NCBI GenBank assembly: GCA_963931805.1
Contig: OZ007497.1
Coordinates: 47,859,650-47,923,649, forward strand
Reading direction: 5' to 3'
Length of the DNA stretch: 64,000 nt
Source of the DNA: Microdon myrmicae
Lineage: Eukaryota > Arthropoda > Insecta > Diptera > Syrphidae
Position numbers and translations under genes: made by a program. The notes under the pieces were generated by a model that was not told the DNA's origin, did not search any database, and saw nothing but the letters and a program-made list of their open reading frames with translations. How positions within the stretch are numbered: position 1 is the stretch's first letter; every line of letters begins with the position of its first letter. Positions 55,215 to 64,000 of the stretch are shown one piece after another.

Positions 55215-56396
55215 CTATTCGCGTTTTTTGCGTTTGAAGAGTCTCATCGTCTCTCTCCCAATCGTAGCGTGTCTTTCTGCGTTGACTTCATCATATCTTT
55301 CTAAATGGATCTCTCTGAGGCGTTTACGTTCTTCGATCTTCGCCCTGCACTCATCGTCAAACCAAGGTTTGGACTTAATTGTTTTCTTAAATCCTAATAC
55401 CTTTTGAGCTGTTAGTTTGATTGTGTCTCTGATCGATGTCCATTTAGTGTCCGCACTATTAGCTTCCTCTTCCTCACTGCTTCCATTCTCTAGAATGCTA
55501 AATCTATTCGTTAGTTCGTCTTGATATTCAGTCCTTTTGCGTAGGTCTTTCAGCTTATCAGTTTCGAACTTTTTGCTCGTCTCCCGTGACTGTCCATGTG
55601 GGATTGCTGCGAGGCGACTCCTGGCTTTGCCCATCACTAGAAGATGATCGGAGTCGCAATCTGCTCCTCTATATGATCTTACGTCAAGGATATTCGAGTG
55701 GTGTCTTTTGTCTATGAGGAAGTGGTCTATTTGGTTACGCGTTACGCCATCGGGTGATATCCATGTGGCTTTATGAATTTGCTTGTGATTGAACACCGTG
55801 CTTTTCACTACCAGATCTTTTGACGCTGCGAACGTGATAATTCGAATTCCATTATCATTTGAAACGTCGTGTAGGCTTTCTTTACCTATAGTTGGTTGGA
55901 AGATATCTTCCTTTCCAATTTTCGCATTGAGGTCCACGAGGAGGATTTTAACATCGAATGATGAGATCACATCAAATACTTCTTCTAGGGTCTCGTAGAA
56001 CGCGTCCTTCGTTTCTTCGTCCGTAGATTCTGTTGGAGCGTGTACGTTTATAAATATATAATTGTACCATGGTCCCTGTATTTTTAGCACCGACATTCGG
56101 TCATTAATAAATTGCACATCTTTTACATGGGGCGTAATCTTTTTGTTTATGATGAAGCCAGCCAGGAGGTTAGGTGTATCGGTACCTCCACACGCCAGTG
56201 TAAACCCGTTGGTTTCGATTACTTGATGTGGGAGTCGGAATTCCTGAAGCGCGACGATGTCCATTTTATATTGTTTCGCGTTTTCTACGACCGTCTGTAT
56301 CGCGCCTGGTTTATATAACGTTCGAACATTCCACGTGCCGACGCTTTTTCCATTTTTCCCTACGTCTTCTTTTTGCCGAGTCGGGGTTTTCTTCAT
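55215..56396 (-). pseudogene. LINE-A copy 3 endonuclease, open over 393 codons
   Basis: APE-type nicking domain at the protein N-terminus. ATG at 56396; motifs GTWNVRTLYKPGAIQ, ALQEFRLPHQV (catalytic Glu), NVHAPTESTDEE, LLVDLNAKIGKED (normally LGDLNAKIG; here Gly to Val), HKATWISPDGVTRNQIDHFL and DCDSDHLLV. Linker KPWFDDECRAKIEERKR near 55330-55380. A TAG at 55215 replaces what is a Trp codon in copies 1 and 2. Confidence 0.9.
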
Positions 56397-56907
56397 GATT
56401 TGTTCCCTTAAGGTAGTGCCGAGTCATCACACCTACGCCTACCGGGTTTTTTGTGAGATTGTTTTTTGTGTATTGATCATTCATTTCATTGGACCACTCT
56501 GGGGTTTCAAATTGTCCGCCATATCAGAGCCCCTCTTTGATATGGTAAGGTCTGCTTACTGCTCTGATTCGACCCGGTGTCAGAGAGGCGTCGTTATAAT
56601 ACAGCCGGTATACCCCTGGCTGCAAACCATCCAATGGGCACGGTGACGCGTACACCCTGGATTAAGGGCGGTAGATCTTTGTGTGTTACTCCTCGCTAGC
56701 CTGTCTGACATGGGTGACCCTACGGGAAGCGTATGCTTCCGTCAGCATAGCCTGAGTGATTCATCGTAGTTTAAGCCCCCGCACCACGTCAAGGTTTCTA
56801 CCAAGCAGGGGCTGTATTTCTTTTATAGATAACTTTATTTACTTTTTTTGTTTAGAGAACCGCACGCCGCACACTAACACCATACAATTCAAAAACCCAA
56901 ATTTAAT

Positions 56908-57189
56908 CTTTTAATTCTGCGGAGCGACAGGCCACACTCGTCGACTGCACGTTTACAAGAAGCCCGAATCCTCGTGCCGCTATTTGCAAATCCTTTTTTC
57001 TCTTTCTTCGCTGTTTCGCTTCCTTTTCACCGGAAGTACACAGGGAAGAGTGATTGGGGAAACTATTTGTGCGTTCAGTTTATAATATTTGTTAATTAAT
57101 TTTTTAATACTATGTTTATATTATTCGTATAAGATATATTAATTTTTGTTTTAATATATATTTCATTTTTTGTTTTTATTTATTATATA
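56908..57189. repeat. Inverted repeat arm, right (partner 51509-51787)
   Basis: Reverse complement of the left arm with a handful of differences. Just outside, CTATTTGTGCGTTC at 57192 repeats a motif found inside the arm at 57064. Confidence 0.85.
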
Positions 57190-58531
57190 TAACTATTTGT
57201 GCGTTCCGTCTATAATATTTGGGACTCTTGAATCGAACCAAATATTATCTGCTGGGGTAGGGATCTAGGGGTTAATTTTTATCTATTGCATGTTGGAAAG
57301 ATTCTATTGTAGTGGATTAGTGATGTGTTGATTATGGGGAAGAATAAGCAGATGCTAGGATTTTATTTGTTTTGGTTGGGAGGGGGGGGGGGGGGGGGGG
57401 GGTGATAATTAAACGATTTTAATTATGTAACAATTTTGTGTAATTTTCGGAATGCAGATCCACAAGTGCATTCCGAAGGGGGGAAGAGACTCGTGTATAC
57501 TTTTCACCGGACATTGATATTGTTGCCAAGCAAATAGCTTTTATTATAATGTCGTTTGAGATCTTCTTTTGCTTTGGAATGTGCAAAAGGAATTTGGTGA
57601 TAGAGTAAATATTTCGCTATATAGAAACAGCGTCGTCTACCCATGTTTTGCTGTTGACGGTTTTATGATTTCAGGTAGGGAAATCGATATGGGCGTTTCA
57701 GGGTGTCGGTTTTTTCTTTGTAAAAATAACGCGAATTAAGTGAATGATTTGGGGGTGTTATACTGCGCCGTGCTTCCTCTATGATCGAGGGAAGAGCGTA
57801 GTATGTAGAAAGACCAAACACTACTATTTAAGTTTAGGATGAATGTTTATTTTATTAAAGGATAACATAAAATGAAAATAATCATAGACTTGCAGATCTT
57901 GTCTTTTGATGGTGATTGATAAAAACTCTAAATGGTAAAAAGTAAAAATCACAATGATCGAATGATCATGGTCGACTGGCAAAATTGAAAAGCACTGAGC
58001 AAACATGTTCGTTTTCCTTTTTTATACCTGAACCCCGAAACACATGAAAGATTGTTTAGCCAATCATAATCGAGCAGATGCCACGGTTGCTCGATATTGA
58101 TTTTGCTGATGGTATTCAATCAGCTGCCAGGGTTTTCGGCTTGGGTTGCAAAGGCGTTTGTTATTTGGTTGTTATATCGAGCTGCCGCTATGGTTGCTCG
58201 ATATTGGTTATGGAATCTTTTGGATTCATGGGATTTAAAAGAATTAAATTAGGACGATGGTATATGTATGTATGGGGGAGGATATTAATGGTAGGCTATC
58301 TGGAGCACTACAGAGGGTTTTAATTATGCAACAACTGTCACGTCTTATTTTCATTCAACGACTTTTAAGGACCTGACTTATATGGTTTGTTGGTGCGCTG
58401 TTTAAAAAAAAATGGTAAAATAATCAAATTTAAGTACACATTTTCTAATTCCAACTAAAGGCATTTTTATGTCAAGTTGTTGTTCAAATAAATGTAATAG
58501 TGACTTTTAAGTTCGTGTCGGCAGAACACAC
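57190..58531. other. No recognised gene; G21 tract
   Basis: AT-rich DNA with a G21 run at 57382-57402 followed by TGATAATTAAACG. TTTTAATTATGNAACAA occurs at 57417 and 58321 and inverted at 49124. It may be a decayed LTR element, but I found no coding remnant. Small frames at 57824-58006 and 58078-58323 have no domain. Confidence 0.45.
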
Positions 58532-58733
58532 ATATTGTGACGCATATGACAATCAGTACTAGAATATTCTAGAGAGTCCGAACCATACTACTGGAATAAA
58601 GTAATGGAAAACTGGAGATCGTGAACAGTAGAACGTTCAAGACTATGGAACGAACGGAAACGAAACGCCGAATCAGAATAAGGAAACGGTATAAATACGT
58701 CGCACATGGATCATGGAGACGAGTACCCAAGCT

Positions 58734-59576
58734 TGGAGGCTCGCTATTATTTGTCCAATCGCAAAAGTTGGGAAACCAACGTATCACCCCTCAAGTTTTC
58801 ACCCTATCTCGCTTCTCACTTGCATCAGCAAAATATATGAAAAATTCATATACGAGAAGCTAAATAACTTTGTCAGTGCCAGGCCCCTAATATCTGATTT
58901 CCAATTCGGATTTCGAAGAGCGCACAGCACCACTATGGCTCTTAATTTATTTCAAAACCACGTCTGCGTGCGGCTCTTTAATAAGGAACCCACCGTTGCG
59001 GTAAGCCTAGACATTGAAAAAGCTTTTGATACGACTTGGATCGAAGGTCTCGCTTTTAAACTACTGAATACTGGCCTCAGTAGAACGTTATGTAGCATCA
59101 TCTACCAGTTTGTTCTAAACAGAACCTTCCAAGTTAGAATGAATGGAAAGCTTTCCCGAACTTTTCACGCCGCTGCAGGCGTACCACAGGGCTCAATTCT
59201 AGGCCCCATCTTATTCAATATTTACACCTCCGATATTCCCCGCCCTGTGGACGGGAGAGTAAACCAAATATGCTATGCGGATGATGTCCTGGTGTACACG
59301 TCAACCAAAGGCCCTAACCTCGCAACAAATCGACTCAACCGTCACTTGGACGAACTGTATCAGTATTACAGTCGATGGAAAATCCGACTTAATCCATCCA
59401 AAGCAGTAGCCATAATTCTGAGTAGTAAACACTCCCAACCTACTTCTCGATATTCACAGAATATTCGAATAAAAATGGGAGATACTACGATTAGACCACA
59501 GGACAAGATGAAATATCTCGGGGTCACTTATACCCCAAAAATGAATTTCATCAAACATGTGACCCACATTCTCTAA
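58734..59576 (+). pseudogene. J2 reverse transcriptase
   Basis: PIAKVGKPTYHPSSFHPISL (RT 2), FQFGFRRAHSTTMAL, VSLDIEKAFDTTW (first catalytic Asp), AAGVPQGSILGPILFNIYTS and QICYADDVLVYTS (YADD near 59272-59304). All catalytic residues are kept. The upstream endonuclease and ORF1 are absent. The frame stops at 59574-59576 within the thumb region, so the polypeptide is split. Confidence 0.9.
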
Positions 59577-60239
59577 AGGGGCCTTGGTCGGTCTAAGCAA
59601 CTGCACAACATCCTGAAGTGGAGGAACAAAGTTGACACCAAAGTTAAGCTTCTCTGCTATAAGCAGCTAATCCGATCTGGAATATCGTACGCCTTTCCCA
59701 TATGGTCCTGCATATCTTCGGCTCAAATGGAAAGACTTCGGGTTTTCGAAAGGAAACTCCTCAGAAGATGCATCAATCATTCTAGAAGGCCTGACGGTCG
59801 TCATTACCCCAACTCTCACCTATACGAAGGCGCCTCCATTACCCCTATCGACGAGTACTTGCTTCAATTAGCATATAAGTACCTCGAAAACATTCAGAAC
59901 AGCGAGAACCTACTTGTACGGGACTCTTGCGTTCTTGACCCTTCTCTCTCTCTCGATCTCTTCGGATCAAACCCCCACAATTTCTTCATCAGTACAAAAC
60001 TGAAGAAAGCACCCTTCCCAACAACATTCCCCTCTATAATAGAGGATTTCTGGACCCATCCCATAGGGTCTACAATTAACAAACCAAACACACGAACGCA
60101 CAGTACAAGACGGCACAAACACAAACATACACACCGACCAAAGAGCAGATTATCAGACGCCAAAGACGTGATCTGCGTTTACTACCGCACCCAAGACCCA
60201 CCGGTCTTGTATGATTTCTTTCCCACCATCCCTCTATAA
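59577..60239 (+). pseudogene. J2 C-terminal tail
   Basis: Codons continue after the stop (KVKLLCYKQLIRSGISYAFP), then SSAQMERLRVFERKLLRRC, which aligns with PAQMEKLRIFERKCFRL in J1. It ends at a stop after LYDFFPTIPL (60237-60239). A Lys/His-rich segment near 60090-60140 is a basic tail. Confidence 0.82.
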
Positions 60240-60703
60240 AAGTAGTTAGAGAACACTTGGACTAACACTTTCCGCACTATCCTTGGATACCCCCCTTTTT
60301 CCTTCTCTTTTCAGATGCCGCGAGACCGAGCCCAACATCCTCACGGATGTGGGTGATTCTGGTTATCGCAAGATGACCAGAATTCAGAGACAAGACGAAG
60401 GACACATATGTCCTGTCTCGCCAAATTCGGCCTTCTCGCCACAATTTTTTTTTCTTTTTTTCATGGAGACGAGTAAGAAGTAGAAAGTGAAGCAAGCGAT
60501 AAGTAATAAGTGAGAAGTAAGCAGTGAAGAAGTAAAAGACGCGATAAGTACGGAAGCGATAAGTTAAGAAATCGGTAAGTGTACGTTAAAGTAACGGTTG
60601 TTATTAACGGACTAATAAAGTGTTACAGTAATTCAAAATCGATTTAACGGCTCTTATTTGTTAAAAATAATTAATCCAGCGAACCCTAAGCTCGCTACAA
60701 TAT

Positions 60704-63479
60704 CTTATCTTAACAAATGCCAAAAACAGGTGAAAAACATTTTGCATTAGACGTCGTTCCCAATTCATATTAGGAGTAAATTCCGTTGCTAAGTTATAAA
60801 TATTAATATGTTAATATTATATTGCGCCAACAGTAGTCTACCAATCTGCTTACCAAATTGTTTTTTGTAAAACAAAACAATTACAAAGATAAATAGCGGC
60901 AATTGATGGCCTGTTCAATTCGAAGTCGACAACACGTTTAGTTTGTAACTGAAGGAAAGCGTTGTAATGTATAGTCTCAATAAAAATCACTTTCCGGTAC
61001 TACCAAGGTCTCCACCCTACAAGAAAAATAATATATGTTAGAAATTCGATGTAAGTGAGGGTAAAGCTCGAAGTTAATAGGCTTTACTCTAGAAGTATAT
61101 GAATTCACTTGCGTTTTACGAATAATTTACCTTTCTGTTATTCATTTGTATTGTTGTTTGAAAAATCAACTCTGGCAGTTGGTTTGAATGCCAATTAGAT
61201 CGCACCAGAGCGCCAATACGGGCGTTCACGTCGGAACGTTACCCCGGCCTTTATTTGCGTAAATAATTACAACACTTAATTGCCGTAGGACCCGAGCGAT
61301 AAACAAAAAACAATGAGCTTAGATACATTCTTCAAGTGCGGGCCCACATCGAAACGAACTGCCGTAGTTTTGTTGTAAAGAACGAATGTCATTCCACCGT
61401 GTAGGTGGGGTGATAAGTCCAAAGAACGAGCATGAGCAAGTGTGGAAGGTTTCAGTCTCGACGAAAAGGAAAATGACGCAAATATCATTAAGTTGGGCAG
61501 AGACGTGAACTACTTCGAATCGGCACATGTGTTGCGGAAGAGCTTTACTGATAAAAACACAACCCGACGCTTTTGTCAGGTCCGAGAGAGAATACTCTCA
61601 ACATGTGAGCAGAGAATCCACCTGCTGCTCCGATTCCACAGCTAGATCGCTGAATTATTAGACACGCACACATGGACTCTGGTTAAGACCGCTGAGAGCG
61701 CATCTAAAATTGATAACCTCAGCAGTGTTATTTTGTACATGGTGCTTACTGCAAGTTGTTTCAGTGAGACACGTAAAACGGGTTTTGTGCTGCGTCTTGA
61801 TACAGATCACTCGACGGTGCTAGATACCTTGGTCTTTCAATCCCCTTGTTGATAAGATTGCTAGGCTCGTGGTAATTGTCGGTCGTGAAGAACGAGACCT
61901 CCGGTACACCGGGATAAACACGTGTTTGTCAGGCAGTCCCAACAAACGGCCAAAGTGCCGTTGCAATGTGCATTCGAATTAAATTAACGATCGCTTAAGT
62001 GAATTTATTAAATCAGTGCGAGACGACTCCCGCTGACTCAACCAGCTGACGAAGCAGCTCCACGTCCAGATCTCCTTCCCCCGGCAGCATTCCTTTCAAT
62101 TTCGTGTTTCCTGTGACGCGGATTCGCGGGCGAGCTCGACATTGGATACGCGGACAAACCGACAAACCGGCGTGCGGGTGCCCGGGTTCGATAAAGATAC
62201 TAGCCAATAGTTCAGCTACGTGACCTAACGAACGCGCTGTTTACTATCAAGTGATCATTTTTGATACGTGATTGGATTCCGTCTGTCAAAAATTTCCCGT
62301 AATCCACTTTTCGTGGCGTGTGTGTTTATGTGTGAATCTGTGCTTTCACTTTCCAAGGGGTCAGAAGTGCATCATCGGCCTGCACGACGGACAGTGTCAC
62401 CGAAAGTTTGTTTACCTCTCCAGAATAATCAACTGACACAACACAAAATGTAAGTGCGACATTATTTATAGCGCGTATTCCATTTCGCGATTGTTGTTGA
62501 TCTAACAGTGGTTCGTGTTGTTTTTCTGGGCATCCCCAACCACTTGCTATCTATTTTTGGAACAGCCCCCCTCCCCCACGTGTAGATAGAAACGTGTTCC
62601 ACGGGTAGGAGCGAGTGACTTAGGTTGGTGGAGATGGGCTAGAAGATCGCGTTGTGTTGTGATCTTGCCATCCAGCACGAAGTCGATTTGATCGACCATC
62701 GCCTATCTTGGAGCCTGGTTAAATACTTCTATTTTTACTTATTTAATTTTTTCCTATGTGGTCTCGCATTTTGTTTTTGCGTAGATGTCGTTGCCGATGA
62801 TGTAATTCATTTGGAGTAGTAGGTCTGAATCAAACTTCTATCAAAGATTGGGGCGCGCGGAGGTCAAATACGGCACGCGTTGTGACTGGGTTTTTGACTT
62901 CTGCGACTAGTTGTTGCTGTCAGTAAGTGCTGAAGTTGTAACCGACGAATTCAGTGATCAAATGAGTTATGACAGCAATTTGTTTGAAGCATTTTGATAT
63001 TAATCCACGATAGACTCAGGGCAACACAATAACGGGTTCACAATGTTTGGGTGTTAGTCAGAGGATTTGAGTTGATTGGAGATCCTGGATTTGTTCAGAA
63101 TGTCAACTCAGAGTCGATCATGCTATTTATAGAAGTGTTCTTGCAGATTGGGCAGTCTGTGCATAACAGTCGCTAATTATTGGAAATATAACACTCAGGA
63201 AAGTTTCTCCACACGGCGACCTTGGAAGGCTTGCCTTATAGTGAGTCGTATTGTGTAGAGCGTTCTTGTCATGCTAATGCGATTTAATGCTAATGACACA
63301 TTTATTTTTAAAATCAATAAAAATATTTGAACTCGTTATTTAGATCTTAAATAATATAGTTTCAAAATACTGTCTGTTAACTTATCATAGCAGTCACTCT
63401 AAATTGCGGATTTGGCGAAAAAGTAATTAATTATTATGTTCTAACCAAACGTGTCAGAAACTTGCCCAATGGTGATGAC
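60704..63479. other. Long region without a recognised gene
   Basis: Lower repeat content than the rest of the window. CpG-richer stretch at 61960-62450 ends in ACAAAATGTAAGTGCG, which could be a 5' exon with splice donor GTAAGT at 62450. The open frames (for example 61442-61645 and 62268-62453) show no domain. This may be the edge of a host gene, but nothing in the sequence proves it. Confidence 0.35.
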
Positions 63480-63660
63480 GAATAACGCTTTTATTGTACA
63501 ATAATTTAACAAATCTTGACTTACGACTAAATGTTAAATCCTATTTTACAAAGATTTCTTATTCTTAAAATAATTTACTGGCTCTACACGAGCACTCTTA
63601 ATTACACGATACAATTTTGTGTAATGCCTTTCGACGTACATACAGAGATTTTAAAACGAA
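63480..63660 (-). mobile_element. LINE-D-type 3' UTR fragment
   Basis: The minus strand has GTCGAAAGGCATTAC, AAGAGTGCTCGTGTAGAGCC, CAGTAAATTATTTTAAG and ACAATAAAAGC near the end. Same order as at 13985-14180. Confidence 0.55.
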
Positions 63661-63927
63661 AAGGAGTCTAAATGCAAAATGGAAACGAAAAGGAAGAATA
63701 AATATATATGAAAAGGAAATGCGGAATGAGAAGGGAAAGCGTAGCATCTGAAGATCTGACTATATTTGGGCATTTAACCCCTTTCTTCATTGTCAATCCA
63801 CCACCAGTTGGGATGGGATCGGTCATTTATAGATTTATCTCGACCTTTTCTATCCAAGAGAGGGAACGCTTCAGGTGGGATAAACCCGTTTTGGAGTGTA
63901 TTCTCCAGGTGCATGTCATTGGGGTAG

Positions 63928-64000
63928 TGTGGCAGTTCCGCCAAACCCCACTGTCAACTTACCGTAAAACCCCCATAACATTCAACCAACTTCCTAACTT
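63928..64000 (+). mobile_element. LTR-X 5' end, cut by the window edge
   Basis: TGTGGCAGTTCCGCCAAACC, then CAACTTACCGTAAAACCCCC, matches the LTR-X start. The preceding bases are not a G-tract, so this is a 5' or solo LTR. Confidence 0.7.

Larger units (their letters stand above)
53379..56811 (-). mobile_element. LINE-A copy 3, full length, near-intact
   Basis: Target duplication CTGTATTTCTTTTAT at 53364-53378 and 56812-56826. It has a ~415-bp 5' UTR, one ORF region of about 3 kb (56396 to 53398) and an AATAATAAT tail. The coding region has two stops (55215 and 54999) and one frameshift near 54240. The 5' module is single, unlike the other two LINE-A copies. It is the best reference for the family. 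Confidence 0.92.
58726..60461 (+). mobile_element. Jockey-like LINE J2, 5'-truncated
   Basis: Target duplication CATGGAGACGAGTA at 58712-58725 and 60462-60475. It encodes most of an RT and the C-terminal tail. The 3' end (60443-60460) is T-rich rather than A-rich, unusual for a LINE read on this strand. Confidence 0.85.
58536..60699 (+). mobile_element. Solo LTR-G, split by J2
   Basis: LTR halves 58536-58725 and 60476-60699 match 18216-18592. Ends TGTGACGCATATG and CTCGCTACA, with ATAT at 58532-58535 and 60700-60703. The second half has an expanded AAGTAAG-rich stretch. AATAAAG near 60616. No internal region. Confidence 0.8.

Noticed and set aside
1..64000. CRISPR array or bacterial contamination
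   Set aside because: No regularly spaced short repeats with unique spacers. All recognisable coding remnants are eukaryotic transposable elements.

Overview
The window looks like an arthropod, most probably insect, nuclear genome in a repeat-dense region. Support comes from APE-type LINEs whose endonuclease and RT motifs match those common in insect genomes, BEL/Pao and Ty3/Gypsy retrotransposons, Tigger/pogo-like and Tc1/mariner-like transposases, a tRNA-derived SINE family and a eukaryotic tRNA-Arg gene. I found no intact host protein-coding gene. No order or species can be assigned from the sequence alone. Element names (LINE-A to LINE-D, SINE-A, LTR-X, LTR-G, J1/J2) are labels used only in this report.

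Layout. 141-2400: LINE-C (+), broken by two SINE-A copies and a 51-bp-arm hairpin. 2798-10523: LINE-A copy 1 (-), broken by a TG...CA insertion, by an LTR-X remnant with a deletion, and by LINE-B (5731-9193, +), which itself carries a SINE-A. 10524-14229: mostly unique AT-rich DNA with tRNA-Arg(UCU). 14230-18132: LINE-A copy 2 (+). 18216-18592: solo LTR-G. 19395-25078: a Tigger-like transposase (-) shattered by nested elements; a DD41D-type mariner holds a SINE-A, which holds a solo LTR-X, which holds a LINE 3' fragment. 25083-28717: LINE-D fragment, LTR-X 3' part with a primer-binding site, SINE-A, a C-rich repeat block and a LINE-B deletion derivative. 28723-31795: LINE-D (+) split by a solo LTR-X (-). 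31801-34264: BEL/Pao element lacking pol. 36180-41745: LINE-D fragments, a G-tract plus LTR-X, and a LINE-D (+) split by another solo LTR-X. 41835-48567: mosaic of LTR-X pieces in both orientations around a second C-rich block. 48590-51360: decayed Ty3/Gypsy element. 51509-57189: 280-bp inverted arms enclosing Jockey-like J1 and a near-intact LINE-A copy 3 (-). 58536-60699: solo LTR-G split by Jockey-like J2. 60704-63480: no recognised gene. The right edge carries a LINE 3' UTR (-) and the start of another LTR-X.

How the parts relate. LINE-B encodes endonuclease and RT and ends in a short ATG repeat. A deletion derivative (28396-28717) joins its 5' end directly to its 3' end. SINE-A carries a tRNA-Asp head on part of that 5' region and the same 3' end. 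The three together suggest how a SINE family was built from its LINE partner, in parallel with BovB, Bov-A and Bov-tA of ruminants. LTR-X looks like a non-autonomous LTR retrotransposon: about 1.45-kb LTRs, 4-bp target duplications, a TGGTGACCC primer site, poly-G tracts as candidate polypurine tracts and a non-coding C-rich interior. Target-site duplications give a relative order for many of the insertions.
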